A stretch of 33,909 bases of DNA from Rhodospirillales bacterium (GCA_027315365.1 DAHUYF010000020.1:1-33909); one strand, 5' to 3'; shown: positions 1 to 10,394, counted from the stretch's first letter. The notes: generated by a model not told the origin, from the letters alone. Program-made: numbers and translations.

Positions 1-1544
1 TCCCACTCGATCGTCCCCGGCGGCTTGCTGGTGATGTCGTAGACGACGCGGTTGATGCCGCGCACCTCGTTGATGATGCGGGTGGCGGCGCGGCCGAGGA
101 ATTCGTGCGGGAAGGGGAAATAATCGGCGGTCATGCCGTCGGTCGAGGTCACCGCACGCAATGCGCAGACCTGGTCGTAGGTGCGGCCGTCGCCCATGAC
201 GCCCACGCTCTTCACCGGCAGCAGCACGGCGAAGGCCTGCCAGATGGCGTCGTAGAGGCCGGCGTTGCGGATCTCCTCGAGATAGATCGCATCCGCCTTG
301 CGCAGGAGATCGAGCTTGTCGCGCGTCACCGCGCCGGGAATCCGGATGGCGAGGCCCGGGCCCGGGAAGGGGTGGCGATTGACCAGCCGGTCCGGCAATC
401 CCAGCTCGCGGCCAAGCGCGCGCACCTCGTCCTTGAAGAGTTCGCGCAAGGGCTCGACCAGCTTCAGCTTCATGCGCTCGGGCAGCCCCCCGACATTGTG
501 GTGCGACTTGATGGTGACGCTGGGGCCGCCGGTGAAGCTCACGGATTCGATGACGTCGGGATAGAGCGTGCCCTGCGCCAGGAACTCGGCGCCGCCGATC
601 TTGTGCGCCTCGGCGTCGAACACGTCGATGAAGGTGGCGCCGATGACCTTGCGCTTGCGCTCGGGGTCGTCGACGCCCTCGAGCTTCTCGAGGAACAGCG
701 CGCTCGCATCGCTGTGGATCAGCGGGATGTTGTAGTGGTCGCGGAACAGCGCCACCACCTCCGCCGCTTCGCCGGCGCGCAGCAACCCGTGATCGACGAA
801 GATGCAGGTGAGCTGGTCGCCGATCGCCTCGTGCAGCAGCGCGGCGGCGACCGAGCTGTCGACGCCGCCGGAGAGGCCGCAGATGACGCGGCCGCGCCCG
901 ACCTGCGCCCTGATGCGCTCGATCGCCTGGGCGCGGAACGCCGCCATGGTCCACTCGCCGCGGCAGCCGGCGACGCGGTGGGTGAAGTTGCGCAGCAGCG
1001 CTGCGCCCTGCGGCGTGTGGATGACCTCGGGATGAAACATGGTGCCGTAGAAGCGGCGGCGATCGTCGGCGACGACGGCAAACGGCGCGCCCTCGCTGAC
1101 GGCGACCGCGCGGAAGCCGTCCGGCAGCGCCTCGACCCGGTCGCCGTGGCTCATCCACACCTGCTCGCGGCTGCCCTTGGGCCAGAGCCCCGCGAAGAGG
1201 GCGCACTCCTCGATCACGTCGATGAAGGCGCGGCCGAATTCGCGATGGTCGGAGGCCGCCACCCGGCCGCCGAGCTGCGCGCACATGGTCTGCTGGCCGT
1301 AGCAGATGCCGAGCACCGGCACGCCCAGCTCGAAGACGCGCTGCGGCGCGCGGGGTGAATCCCCCTCGTTCACCGAGGCCGGGCCGCCGGAGAGGATGAT
1401 CGCCTTGGGCGCGAAGGCCGCGAGCCGCTCGGCGGCGATGTTGAAAGGATGGATCTCGCAATAGACGCCGCTTTCGCGCAGCCGGCGCGCGATGAGCTGC
1501 GTCACCTGGCTGCCGAAATCGAGGATCAGGACGCGCTCGGTCAT
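1..1544 (-). CDS. guaA: GMP synthase (glutamine-hydrolysing), 3' end cut by window
   Basis: Converts XMP to GMP with ATP and glutamine in the cytoplasm, the last step of guanine nucleotide synthesis. The N-terminal class I glutamine amidotransferase domain shows [11 protein letters not shown] near residue 11 and the nucleophile Cys81 in GICYGQQ, with a later MFHPEV motif. The ATP-pyrophosphatase domain has the P-loop GLSGGVDSS, and the dimerisation domain carries [16 protein letters not shown]. The ATG at 1544 follows a GGAG-type ribosome site. The window holds 514 codons ending in IEW; the family usually ends IEWE, so only about one codon and the stop are missing. It follows the rsmB-like gene and guaB on the same strand, placing two steps of GMP synthesis together. 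Identification is secure. Confidence 0.97.
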   Translation of the reverse strand, partial: MTERVLILDFGSQVTQLIARRLRESGVYCEIHPFNIAAERLAAFAPKAIILSGGPASVNEGDSPRAPQRVFELGVPVLGICYGQQTMCAQLGGRVAASDHREFGRAFIDVIEECALFAGLWPKGSREQVWMSHGDRVEALPDGFRAVAVSEGAPFAVVADDRRRFYGTMFHPEVIHTPQGAALLRNFTHRVAGCRGEWTMAAFRAQAIERIRAQVGRGRVICGLSGGVDSSVAAALLHEAIGDQLTCIFVDHGLLRAGEAAEVVALFRDHYNIPLIHSDASALFLEKLEGVDDPERKRKVIGATFIDVFDAEAHKIGGAEFLAQGTLYPDVIESVSFTGGPSVTIKSHHNVGGLPERMKLKLVEPLRELFKDEVRALGRELGLPDRLVNRHPFPGPGLAIRIPGAVTRDKLDLLRKADAIYLEEIRNAGLYDAIWQAFAVLLPVKSVGVMGDGRTYDQVCALRAVTSTDGMTADYFPFPHEFLGRAATRIINEVRGINRVVYDITSKPPGTIEW

Positions 1545-1574
1545 GTCAGACGCTCCGCAAGGCGGTCGAGACTA

Positions 1575-1654
1575 GCCCCCACCTCACCCTCCCGCTACGC
1601 GGGTCCCTCCCTCTCCGCCCCCGGGGGCGGAGAGGGTTGGGGTGAGGTGGGGGC
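1575..1654. repeat. REP-like palindromic repeat overlapping the rsmB-like 3' end
   Basis: Nested inverted repeat. Outer arms 1575-1590 and 1639-1654 match at 15 of 16 bases; a perfect 28-bp palindrome lies at 1609-1636; a small hairpin occupies 1591-1603. The sequence resembles palindromic intergenic elements dispersed in many proteobacteria whose translation gives SPQPSPPPGERE-like peptides. It encodes the last 20 or so residues and the TAG stop (1595-1597) of the methyltransferase. It may also act as a terminator or mRNA-stabilising structure between that gene and guaA. Other genomic copies cannot be seen from this window. Confidence 0.8.
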
Positions 1655-2989
1655 GCTGTGTTGCTCAGGCTTCTCTGCCGCCTTGCGCTCCATCACCGCG
1701 ACGAAGAAGCCGTCGGTGCCGTGGCGCGCCGGGCTGAGGCGCAGCATGTCGCCGGCGGCCGGCGGCTCGCCGCCGATCGTCTCGGCCCAGACCGCGGCGA
1801 TGGGCAGCAGCGTGAAATCGGGATGGCCCGCGAGAAAGCGCTCGACCTGCATCTCATCCTCCTCGCGCAGCAGCGAGCAGGTGGCGTAGACGAGCCGCCC
1901 GCCCGGCTTCACCAGGCGCTGGGCGCTGTCGAGGATATCCGCCTGGAGCGCCGCAAGCTCGGCCAGATCCTCCGGCTTGAGCCGCCATTTGGCGTCGGGG
2001 TTGCGCCGCCAGGTGCCGGTGCCGGTGCAGGGCGCGTCGACGAAGACGCGGTCGAAGCTGGCGGCATGGCGCTTCACCCATTTGTCGCGCGCGCCGGAGA
2101 GCGGCACGCGCTGGACAATGCTGGCGCCGGCACGGCGCAGGCGCTGGGTGGCGCGCTCCAGCCGCGGCGCCGAGACGTCGCAGGCGACGAGATGGCCGCG
2201 ATTGCCCATCGCGGCCGCCAGGGCCAGGGTCTTGCCGCCGGCGCCGGCGCAGAAATCGGCGACGCGCATCCCCGGCCGCGCATCGGCGAGCAGCGCCGCG
2301 ACCTGCGAGCCCTCGTCCTGCACCTCGATGAGGCCGTCGCGGAAGGCGTCGAGCGTCGCCAGCGGAATCCGCTCGAAGACGCGCAGGCCCAGCGGCGACA
2401 GCGTCGTGCGCGCCGCCTCGACCCCGTCGCGCAGCAGCGCCGCCCGCACCGCTTCGCGGTCCCTGGCCTTGAGCCGGTTGACGCGCAGATCGAGCGCCGC
2501 GCCTTCGTTGAGCGCCGCCATCTCGCGCGCCAGCCCGCGGCCGAGCGCCGCCTCCAGATGCGGCGTGAGCCAGGCCGGGTAGTTGCCGCGCACCTCGGGC
2601 GGCATGTCGCGGTTTTCCCGCTTCTCGCGCGCCAGCGCCTCGACCAGCCGCGCCTCCTCGCGCGACAGCGGCTGCGGCCGGAAGCGATCGCCGTCGCAGG
2701 CGCCGGCGATCGCCGCCGGCGCCCAGTCCTCGACCAGCGCCAGCGCCGCCAGCATGCGCCGGCGGGCGTCGAGCGGCAGGCCCGCCCCCTGGCGCTCGAT
2801 CCACCAGTCGAGCGCCGCGCGCCGGCGCAGCACGGCATAGATGTGCTCGGAGATCGCGCCGCGGTCGCCGGAACCGGCGAAGCGGTGGCTGCGGAAATAT
2901 CCTGCGACGATGTCGTCGGCCGGGGCGCGGCCCTGATCGATCTTCTCGAGCAGGCCGATCGCCGCCTCGATGCAGGCGCCGGGGGTCAT
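1595..2989 (-). CDS. RsmB/NOP-family rRNA cytosine-C5 methyltransferase
   Basis: SAM-dependent RNA m5C methyltransferase, probably acting on 16S rRNA, 464 aa. An N-terminal NusB-like helical region (about 1-130) precedes a class I methyltransferase fold. The SAM-binding motif DFCAGAGGKTLALAAA lies at about 245-260, motif IV DAPCTGTGTWRRNPD carries Cys321, and motif VI VYATCSLLREED carries Cys371. These two cysteines are the catalytic and release residues of the family. The start ATG at 2989 begins MTPGACIEAAIGLLEKI, a typical family N-terminus. The last 20 or so residues, APTSPQPSPPPGAEREGPA, come from the palindromic repeat and are foreign to the family. It lies between guaB and guaA on the same strand. 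The exact target base cannot be told from sequence. Confidence 0.9.
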   Translation of the reverse strand: MTPGACIEAAIGLLEKIDQGRAPADDIVAGYFRSHRFAGSGDRGAISEHIYAVLRRRAALDWWIERQGAGLPLDARRRMLAALALVEDWAPAAIAGACDGDRFRPQPLSREEARLVEALAREKRENRDMPPEVRGNYPAWLTPHLEAALGRGLAREMAALNEGAALDLRVNRLKARDREAVRAALLRDGVEAARTTLSPLGLRVFERIPLATLDAFRDGLIEVQDEGSQVAALLADARPGMRVADFCAGAGGKTLALAAAMGNRGHLVACDVSAPRLERATQRLRRAGASIVQRVPLSGARDKWVKRHAASFDRVFVDAPCTGTGTWRRNPDAKWRLKPEDLAELAALQADILDSAQRLVKPGGRLVYATCSLLREEDEMQVERFLAGHPDFTLLPIAAVWAETIGGEPPAAGDMLRLSPARHGTDGFFVAVMERKAAEKPEQHSAPTSPQPSPPPGAEREGPA

Positions 2990-3005
2990 GGGAAGCTCTC
3001 AGCCA

Positions 3006-3046
3006 TCAGCCGTCAGCTTTCAGCCAGGCCCACAACTGACGGCTGA
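3006..3046. terminator. Inverted repeat between guaB and the rsmB-like gene
   Basis: Perfect 11-bp arms at 3006-3016 and 3036-3046 around a 19-nt loop, starting 5 bp past the guaB stop. Partial copies of the arm (CAGC-rich) also occur inside the loop. It could end or attenuate guaB transcription, but there is no T-run, so its role is inferred. Confidence 0.45.
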
Positions 3047-3050
3047 CAGC

Positions 3051-4587
<1,537 letters not shown>

Positions 4588-4616
4588 CGCCGTGATCCGC
4601 GCGACGGCGATGGCGG

Positions 4617-5336
4617 CTATGCGTCGTTCCGGCCGCGAAACCCTTGCGCCACGACATAGACTTCCGCCGATTCGGTGCGGCTGGCCGGCGGCTTGGCATG
4701 GCGCAGGCCGGCGAAGTCGCGCTTCAGAGTCGCCAGCAGCTCGCCCTCGGCGCCGCCCTGGAAGACCTTGGCGATGAAGACGCCGCCCGGCGCCAGCACC
4801 TCGCGGGCGAAGGCGAAGGCGGCCTCGGCCAGGCCGACGACGCGCAGATGGTCGGTCGCGGCATGGCCGGTGCTGGGCGCCGCCATGTCGCTGAGCACGA
4901 TGTCGGCCGGGCCGCCCAGCGCCTCGCGCAGCGCCGCCGGCGCCGCCGGGTCGAGGAAATCGCCGCGCAGCAGCACCGCACCGGGGATCGGATCGACCGC
5001 CAGCAGGTCGATGCCGACGACGCGGCCCCTGCCCGCCGCCGCGCGGACGCGCTCGACCGCCACCTGCGTCCAGCCGCCCGGTGCCGCGCCGAGGTCGACC
5101 ACCCTGAGGCCGGGCTTCAGGAAGCGGAAGCGGTCGTCGAGCTCGATCAGCTTGAAGGCGGCGCGCGAGCGGTAGCCCAGGCGTTTCGCCTCGCTGACAT
5201 AGGGGTCGTTGAGCTGGCGCTCGAGCCATTGCGTCGAGGAGGCGCTGCGCCGGGCGGCGGTCTTGACCCGCACCGCCGGCCGCCGCGAGGTGGAAGGCGC
5301 GCCGCCGCCGCGCCGCCGCGCGCCGCGCCTGGTCAC
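4617..5336 (-). CDS. rlmE: 23S rRNA (uridine-2'-O)-methyltransferase RlmE (FtsJ/RrmJ)
   Basis: Methylates the 2'-O of a uridine in the 23S rRNA A-loop (U2552 in E. coli) during late 50S assembly. From the GTG start it has 239 aa. The K-D-K-E catalytic tetrad is visible in [31 protein letters not shown] and [11 protein letters not shown]. The SAM site is [15 protein letters not shown]. The start is placed at GTG 5336 because it overlaps the gppA stop as GTGA, giving translational coupling, and because an ATG at 5417 would add 27 unrelated Arg-rich residues inside gppA. The basic N-terminus ([11 protein letters not shown]) could contact RNA. Confidence 0.95.
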   Translation of the reverse strand: MTRRGARRRGGGAPSTSRRPAVRVKTAARRSASSTQWLERQLNDPYVSEAKRLGYRSRAAFKLIELDDRFRFLKPGLRVVDLGAAPGGWTQVAVERVRAAAGRGRVVGIDLLAVDPIPGAVLLRGDFLDPAAPAALREALGGPADIVLSDMAAPSTGHAATDHLRVVGLAEAAFAFAREVLAPGGVFIAKVFQGGAEGELLATLKRDFAGLRHAKPPASRTESAEVYVVAQGFRGRNDA

Positions 5337-6379
5337 GACGCGCCGTCGCCGATCAGGCCGAGCAGGATGCCTTCCCGGATGCCGCGATCGGCGACGCGCA
5401 GCCGGCCCACCGGCCACAGCCGGCAGATCGCCTCGAGAATGGCGCAGCCGGCCAACACGAGATCGGCGCGCTCGCTGCCGATGCAGGGATGGGCGGCGCG
5501 CGCCGCGTAGCCGAGCGCGGCCAGCCGTGCCGAGACCCGGCGCACCTGCTCGAAGGTCAGCGCGCTGCCGTCGACCTGCGACCGGTTGTAGCGCGGCAGG
5601 TCGAGATGGATGCCGGCGAGCGTGGTCACCGTCCCCGACGAGCCCAGCATCTGCAGCTCGCCGCGGGCGATGCGCGCGCCCAGCCCGGGGCGCTCGGCGA
5701 AGGGCCGGAACGCGTCCAGCATCTCCGCGACCATGGCGTCATAGGTCGCGCGCGACACCTCCCGGCCGCCATAGCGGTCGGCAAGCGTGACCACGCCGTG
5801 CGGCAGCGACAGCAAATCCTCGACCAGCGGCGGCAGGCGGTCGTCGCACGGCACCTTGATCGAGACCACCTCGGTCGAGCCGCCGCCGATATCGAAGGCC
5901 ATGGCATGCGCCACCCGCCGGTCGAGCAGCGGCGCGCAGCCGGCGACCATCAGCCGCGCCTCCTCGTCGCTGCCGATGATCTCGATGGCGAGCCCGGTCT
6001 CGGCCCGCACGCGCTCCAGGAACTCGGCGCAATTGGCGGCGCGGCGGCAGGCCTCGGTCGCGACATAGCGCGCCCGTGTCACCCGGCGCTGGGCGATCTT
6101 GCCGGCGCAGATGCGCAGCGCCTCGATGGTGCGCGCCATCGCCGCCGCGGACAGCACCCCGCTCGCCGCCAGCCCCTCGCCCAGCCGGACGATGCGCGAG
6201 AAGGCGTCGACGACGCGGAATCCCCGCCCCTCGGCGCGGGCCACCAGCAGGCGGCAATTATTGGTGCCGAGATCGAGCGCGGCATAGGTTGCGCCCTCGG
6301 CCGCCGCCCAGCCGGACGCCGCGGCGCCGCGGGCAAACGCGGGGGCGGGCGAGAGATCGGCGGGCGCGGGCTTGTCCAC
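5333..6379 (-). CDS. Ppx/GppA phosphatase (exopolyphosphatase / pppGpp phosphohydrolase)
   Basis: ASKHA-fold phosphatase that removes terminal phosphate from polyphosphate or pppGpp; the two activities cannot be separated by sequence. At 348 aa it is the short form common in alphaproteobacteria, lacking the C-terminal HD domain. Motifs are [14 protein letters not shown] (phosphate 1 loop, about residue 35), GSDEEARLM, and [12 protein letters not shown] (phosphate 2 loop). The start is taken as GTG at 6379 with no clear ribosome site, so a slightly later start is possible. It is translationally coupled to rlmE. A stringent-response enzyme beside guaB and guaA makes metabolic sense, since all act on guanine nucleotides. 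Confidence 0.9.
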   Translation of the reverse strand: MDKPAPADLSPAPAFARGAAASGWAAAEGATYAALDLGTNNCRLLVARAEGRGFRVVDAFSRIVRLGEGLAASGVLSAAAMARTIEALRICAGKIAQRRVTRARYVATEACRRAANCAEFLERVRAETGLAIEIIGSDEEARLMVAGCAPLLDRRVAHAMAFDIGGGSTEVVSIKVPCDDRLPPLVEDLLSLPHGVVTLADRYGGREVSRATYDAMVAEMLDAFRPFAERPGLGARIARGELQMLGSSGTVTTLAGIHLDLPRYNRSQVDGSALTFEQVRRVSARLAALGYAARAAHPCIGSERADLVLAGCAILEAICRLWPVGRLRVADRGIREGILLGLIGDGAS

Positions 6380-6534
6380 GGGCGGGCGGGGCTCAATTCA
6401 CGACATATTCATGACACGGCTGCAATGCTATCCCAGGATGCCGCGGTTGCGAAGCGCGGTCTCGCCCGCGCCCGCCCTCTACCCAGGCCGGTCGGGGTAT
6501 GCTATCTAGCGACCAGGGCTCGGTTAATCCCTGT

Positions 6535-6608
6535 TGGGGGATCGTCTAACGGTAGGACAGCGGACTCTGACTCCGCCGGTCTAGGTTCGAATCCTAGTCC
6601 CCCAGCCA
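6535..6608 (+). tRNA. tRNA-Gln (anticodon CTG)
   Basis: A 74-nt cloverleaf can be folded by eye. The acceptor stem is TGGGGGA with TCCCCCA, the anticodon stem GCGGA/TCCGC encloses loop CTCTGAC with anticodon CTG, and the T-loop is GGTTCGAATCC. Discriminator G and CCA are encoded. The last 17 nt (6592-6608) are repeated at 14730-14746, so this gene is the integration site of the neighbouring element. Confidence 0.96.
6592..6608 (+). repeat. attL, 17-bp direct repeat inside tRNA-Gln
   Basis: TCCTAGTCCCCCAGCCA, the 3' end of tRNA-Gln, identical to 14730-14746. Bases on both sides differ (A versus G upstream, A versus G downstream), so the shared core is exactly 17 bp. Confidence 0.88.
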
Positions 6609-6660
6609 AACCCCAGCCCATCCCGCAGAAAACCTCGCGCGTGCCGGGCTCCGTCCCCGG

Positions 6661-6686
6661 CCTGTGGCACATGATCGTGACACAGG
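6661..6686. promoter_or_regulatory. Dyad upstream of the integrase gene
   Basis: Arms CCTGTGGCAC (6661-6670) and GTGACACAGG (6677-6686) pair with one mismatch around a 6-bp spacer, ending 16 bp before the integrase start. The position suits an operator or an excisionase/integrase binding site; the role is inferred. Confidence 0.4.
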
Positions 6687-6702
6687 CCCGACCGGAGCGG
6701 GC

Positions 6703-8541
6703 ATGTCCACGGGCCATTTACATCTCTTCAAGCGCGCCGGCCGATACTGGTGGCGACGACGCCTTCCCGCCCCGCTGAGCGCCGCGCTCGGCATCGCGCA
6801 GGTGCGACGATCTCTTCGCACCGCCGAGCCCGCGATCGCGCGCCGGCGCGCGCGGCGGGCGAGCGTCGCCTTCGATGGCTGGCTGGCGATGGTGGAGAAG
6901 AACATGGCGGAAGGACGCGGCGCGCCGACGCAGGACGAGCTGAAACGGGTTCTCGACGACCTCTTCGAGAAGGTGCTGGCCGATGGCGAACTGGCGCGCG
7001 CCATGCGGCCGCCGGGGCCGCCGGAGTGGATCGTCGAAGGGCCGGACGATCCCGACGATCCCGAGCAGATGGCGGAGGCGGCGGCGCGCGCGGCGGAGGC
7101 CGCGCCTTCGGCTCAAATCCCGAAGCTGCGCGACGATCTCTTCCTCAACGATTGCTCGGCCGTGATGCCGGACCTCGACGCGGTGCTCGCCGCTCGCGGG
7201 TTCGCCGATCTCGACCGATCCTCGCCGCAGTTTCGTGTCTTCCTCCGCGAGGCCATGCGCGTCTACATCCAGGCGCGCGAGGCGGACGCCGAACGCGAGG
7301 AGCGCGCAGTCTACATCGAGGATCAGCGCGACCGTCGCGCCCTGCCCGTGCCGCTCACCACCTTGCCAGCGATCCCCACATCGCCGGCACCGACGCCCAG
7401 CACATCGCCGCTGCCCGCACTGGCGGTCGCTACTGAATTGGCGCAAGCCGGCGCGCCGCGGCGCGCCGGCCCTGTTCCTCGCCTCGTAGACGAGTTCGAG
7501 GCATGGCGCGACGCCATGGCGGGAAACGCCTGGGGCGACAAGCACGCGCGCGACAGCGCGGCCGCGTTGAAGCTGTGGCGCGAGCTGATGGGAGAGCAAT
7601 TCCGCCTCGACGAGGTATCGAAGCGGCAGGCCTGGCAATTCCGAAAGGAGCTTGGCCGGATGCCGAAGCTCCACGGAAAAAGCGTATTCACCGGCTTGAA
7701 CGCGCGCAATGCCATCGCGCGAGCCGACGCCATCGAGCGCGGCGAGTTCGATCCGGCCGAGATTTCCAACGTGCTGCGCAAGGACGAAGCCGTGGCGCGG
7801 CTCTCCAAGAAGACGCAGAACAAGCATCTCGACTTTTTCATCGGCTTCTACAACTGGCAGGCCATCGCCGACTACAAGCTCGAAAACCCATTCACCGGCA
7901 CGCTGCACAAGAAGCGCGAGATACGGCGCGACGCTGTCGAGACGCGGACGGCCCTCGACGACGAATTCCAAATCCGGCTGTTCTCGTCGCCGGTCTGGCG
8001 CGGCTCTGTCTCCGCCTACTACCGGGCCAAGCCGCGCCCGATCGAAAAGGGCGGCGTCATCATCCGCGACGCCCTCTTCTGGCTGCCGCTGCTCGCCGCA
8101 TTCCAAGGGCTCCGACTTACCGAGGCCCTACAGCTCTTCGTCGATGACGTGGTGCCGGCGCACGGCACGCAGTGGATTTGCGTCCGCCGTGGTCGCGGTC
8201 GCCGCGTCAAGACCGAGGCGGGCCTGCGCGAGATTCCCGTTCATCCCGAAGTCCGCCGGATCGGGTTCATCGACTACGTCGAGCAGCAGCGCGCCGCAGG
8301 ACAGCTTCGCCTCTTCCCCGACTACGCGCCGGACCCGGACCAACACGCAGACGCCGACCGCTTCTCAAAGAACTTCGGCTACTATCGCCGCGCAATCGAC
8401 TGCGGCGATCTGTGGAAGGATTTCCACGCGGAGCGGCATACCGTTGACACTGTCTTAATCCGCGCCGGCGTGCGCTCGCGCCTCGTCGCGAGCATCTGCG
8501 GACACATGGCGGCCATCTCGAAGCGCGACCGCTCGCCATGA
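6703..8541 (+). CDS. Tyrosine site-specific integrase, frameshifted before its catalytic Tyr
   Basis: Phage-type integrase expected to recombine attP with the tRNA-Gln 3' end. The open frame has 612 aa. An N-terminal DUF6538-like region (LFKRAGRYWWRRRLP) is followed by a Pro/Thr-rich linker near residue 220, a SAM-like core-binding region, then the catalytic domain. Visible catalytic residues are Arg471 in GLRLTEALQL, a Lys in KTEAGLREIPVHPE, His575 and Arg578 in FHAERHT, and His601 in ICGH. After His601 the frame ends MAAISKRDRSP, and the tyrosine segment lies in the -1 frame downstream. The ATG at 6703 has GGAG 6 bp upstream; a GTG at 6664 is less likely. Family assignment is secure; activity is doubtful. 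Confidence 0.88.
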   Translation: MSTGHLHLFKRAGRYWWRRRLPAPLSAALGIAQVRRSLRTAEPAIARRRARRASVAFDGWLAMVEKNMAEGRGAPTQDELKRVLDDLFEKVLADGELARAMRPPGPPEWIVEGPDDPDDPEQMAEAAARAAEAAPSAQIPKLRDDLFLNDCSAVMPDLDAVLAARGFADLDRSSPQFRVFLREAMRVYIQAREADAEREERAVYIEDQRDRRALPVPLTTLPAIPTSPAPTPSTSPLPALAVATELAQAGAPRRAGPVPRLVDEFEAWRDAMAGNAWGDKHARDSAAALKLWRELMGEQFRLDEVSKRQAWQFRKELGRMPKLHGKSVFTGLNARNAIARADAIERGEFDPAEISNVLRKDEAVARLSKKTQNKHLDFFIGFYNWQAIADYKLENPFTGTLHKKREIRRDAVETRTALDDEFQIRLFSSPVWRGSVSAYYRAKPRPIEKGGVIIRDALFWLPLLAAFQGLRLTEALQLFVDDVVPAHGTQWICVRRGRGRRVKTEAGLREIPVHPEVRRIGFIDYVEQQRAAGQLRLFPDYAPDPDQHADADRFSKNFGYYRRAIDCGDLWKDFHAERHTVDTVLIRAGVRSRLVASICGHMAAISKRDRSP

Positions 8542-8675
8542 CGAACAGGCTGTATTTCGGGGGCTACAAGCCCGCGGCCCTCATCGGCGCCATCAACTGC
8601 ATCGCGTATCCCGGGCTCAATCTGTCTCATCTCTACACCGACGCCGCGCGCGTCAGCCTTGCGGCGGCTGAGTAG
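8508..8675 (+). pseudogene. Detached C-terminal segment of the integrase with the catalytic tyrosine
   Basis: In the -1 frame relative to the integrase, codons from 8508 read GGHLEARPLAMTNRLYFGGY and continue in a typical integrase end (KPAALIGAI, then LNLSHLYTDAAR) to TAG at 8673-8675. It joins naturally to the upstream ICGH box if one base was lost at about 8505-8507, which would give a 657-aa enzyme. An ATG at 8538 overlaps the upstream stop as ATGA and could allow reinitiation of a 45-aa peptide. A programmed -1 shift cannot be excluded, but no convincing slippery heptamer is visible. Confidence 0.72.
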
Positions 8676-8691
8676 CCCGCTGAAGCTGCGT

Positions 8692-9135
8692 CTACGCGCG
8701 CACCTGGCGCAAAGCTCGGGCCACCTCTTCGGATACGCCGAGCGCATCGCGGATACGCTCGACCGGCGCCCCATAAAGCTTCTCGACGAAGAGGCGCTTG
8801 ACGAGACCCTTGAACTCGCTGCTGCCCAGGTCGATCTCGACCCGCTTCGCGGCGCCTTGGGGGATGCCGAGCCGGGCGCCGTCCGCGGCTCGCTGTGCGG
8901 CGGACTTCTCGAGCCGCGCGACGCGCCGCTCGAGGTCTTGAACGCGTTTCGCCAAATCGCCGGAGCCTTTCGCCGACCCGCGGACGCCGGCATCAACCTT
9001 GGCTTGGACGGCCGCTGACACCCACGCGCCGAGCTTCATTCCGGCGCGGTCCGCCGCCGCCTTCGCCCGACGCTGCAAATCCGGGGCAACGTCCCTCACC
9101 GTCCATCGCCCGCCGCTGCCGCTCGCTCTCGCCAC
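8692..9135 (-). CDS. Small ribbon-helix-helix-like protein with coiled coil
   Basis: 147 aa from GTG at 9135, chosen because AGGGGG lies 6 bp upstream; an ATG at 9240 would add 35 unlikely residues across a palindrome. The N-terminal WTVRDVAPDLQRRAKAAADR followed by AGMKLGAWVSAAV matches the strand-helix-helix pattern of small plasmid RHH proteins. Heptad-like DLAKRVQDLERRVARLEK follows at about 60-77. The tail FKGLVKRLFVEKLYGAPVER ends with a short helical stretch (LGVSEEVARALR). Likely a DNA-binding regulator or partition-like protein of the element. It converges with the integrase and diverges from the PAS gene, so it could act at the shared upstream region. Confidence 0.7.
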   Translation of the reverse strand: MARASGSGGRWTVRDVAPDLQRRAKAAADRAGMKLGAWVSAAVQAKVDAGVRGSAKGSGDLAKRVQDLERRVARLEKSAAQRAADGARLGIPQGAAKRVEIDLGSSEFKGLVKRLFVEKLYGAPVERIRDALGVSEEVARALRQVRA

Positions 9136-9173
9136 CTTCGCCCCCTGGTTGACGCAGCCTATCACGGGCGGCT

Positions 9174-9197
9174 CATGTCTGCCAATTGGCTGACATG
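9174..9197. promoter_or_regulatory. 24-bp imperfect palindrome, operator-like copy 1
   Basis: CATGTC and GACATG flank the core GCCAATTGGC (9181-9190), with only two symmetric positions breaking the dyad. It sits between the divergent RHH-like gene and the PAS gene. A second copy with core GCCATATGGC lies just after the PAS gene at 10395-10415. This is a good candidate operator for an element-encoded regulator. Confidence 0.55.
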
Positions 9198-9301
9198 CGG
9201 TTGGCGCGCCGAGCCGGCCTTCGGGTGTGGTCCCGGCCACTTTGTTAATTGCATCTCAACCAGTGCGCGAGTAGCATTCTCGCCTCTGCGGGGGAACCAG
9301 C

Positions 9302-10351
9302 ATGACCATCGAACTTGGTGTTTCCGCGCGACTGCTCGCCCCGGCGGAAGCGGACGCCCTTAGCGTTCGCTTCATCGACTATTGGCATCGCCTTACCCAA
9401 GGGCATCGGGCTCCGTCGCGACGCGATGTAGACCCGCTCGATTTGCGGCCGTGGATCGGCCGCATCCATCTTTGGGAACGGCTCTACGACGGCGATTTCA
9501 GATGCCGCATCTGGCCGACACACACCACTGAAACCAGCGGCTCTATCCGGGAGGGCAGCCGTGCCAGCGCGATGTGGCCGATGCCATATGGAGCGACCGT
9601 CCTTGAGCACTATCAGAAGACCATGGAATGCAAGAATCCGACGGTCCATCGGGTGAAGTTCGCGTTCCAGGGAGAGAATTGGACATATGACCGGGTGGCG
9701 CTGCCTCTAGCACCATCCTCAGACACGCCGCCAATGCTCTTGAATTACACCGTGCTCGGCGACCGGCTTCCTTGGCAACGGTTGCAGGCGGCGCTCGACA
9801 AGGTCGCGGAAGGCAAGTGGGGACACGGGGCAGCCGTCAAGCACGTGTCTGCCGAATCGAGCCCCACCCACCGTGCCATGGAAGCGCTGTCGGGCGAACG
9901 TCGACTCGTGGAGCGTGTGCTTCGCCTCTGGCAGGAAATGGCGACAGGCCAGCGCTGGCCGACGATGGCGAACCTTGACCCGTGGATGGTAGGCGACGAC
10001 TGGGCTAACTGCGCGCTGGTGAGGTTAGGCGCGGACCTTTGGCAATCGAGCTTCATCTTCGTCGGGGATCGCCTCGCGCCCGCGCCCGATCAATCTCTAG
10101 ACGGGCTGCCGCTTTCGACCTGCCCTCGTAGCTCAGTGCTTGGCAGCCTATTGAAGAACCTCTGGCGACTTCGGGCGCATCCGCAGCCGCTGAGCGTCGA
10201 AGGGGCCGCCGAGCACATGGACAATCCAGTTCTCTATCGAGGCGTGTTGATGCCGTTGTCAGAGGACGGCGCGAGAATGGACACGGTCTTCGCTGCTGCC
10301 ACCTGCGGCGAGCAACGCATGGACGAGCGATCCGTGCAGACCGGTCCCTGA
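9302..10351 (+). CDS. Tandem PAS_5-like domain protein
   Basis: 349 aa. The first half has the PAS_5 (DUF1388-type) signature: about residues 24-60 read YWHRLTQGHRAPSRRDVDP and then WIGRIHLWER, followed by DGDFRCRIW. The second half repeats the pattern from residue 200 in diverged form: LWQEMATGQRWPTMANLDPW, then WANCALVRL. So there are two PAS_5-like modules with no kinase, GGDEF, HTH or other output domain, and no membrane segment. The ATG at 9302 follows GGGGGAA. PAS_5 proteins are common in Rhodospirillales, and their ligand is mostly unknown. Here the gene is cargo of the mobile element between two operator-like palindromes. Any sensing role is inference. Confidence 0.72.
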   Translation: MTIELGVSARLLAPAEADALSVRFIDYWHRLTQGHRAPSRRDVDPLDLRPWIGRIHLWERLYDGDFRCRIWPTHTTETSGSIREGSRASAMWPMPYGATVLEHYQKTMECKNPTVHRVKFAFQGENWTYDRVALPLAPSSDTPPMLLNYTVLGDRLPWQRLQAALDKVAEGKWGHGAAVKHVSAESSPTHRAMEALSGERRLVERVLRLWQEMATGQRWPTMANLDPWMVGDDWANCALVRLGADLWQSSFIFVGDRLAPAPDQSLDGLPLSTCPRSSVLGSLLKNLWRLRAHPQPLSVEGAAEHMDNPVLYRGVLMPLSEDGARMDTVFAAATCGEQRMDERSVQTGP

Positions 10352-10394
10352 TCTACGGTGAATGTGGATCGCCAATCGAGGACAGCCATCCGAC

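Noticed and set aside
105-1358. 417-codon plus-strand frame opposite guaA
   Set aside because: Antisense shadow of guaA caused by GC-rich codon bias; no ribosome site or family match.
1854-3046. Several long frames on both strands over the rsmB-like gene
   Set aside because: Low-complexity Arg/Ala-rich translations; the methyltransferase motifs lie in the 1595-2989 frame only.
5337-5417. Upstream ATG extension of rlmE
   Set aside because: Adds 27 Arg/Pro-rich residues inside gppA; GTG at 5336 with GTGA coupling fits the family length.
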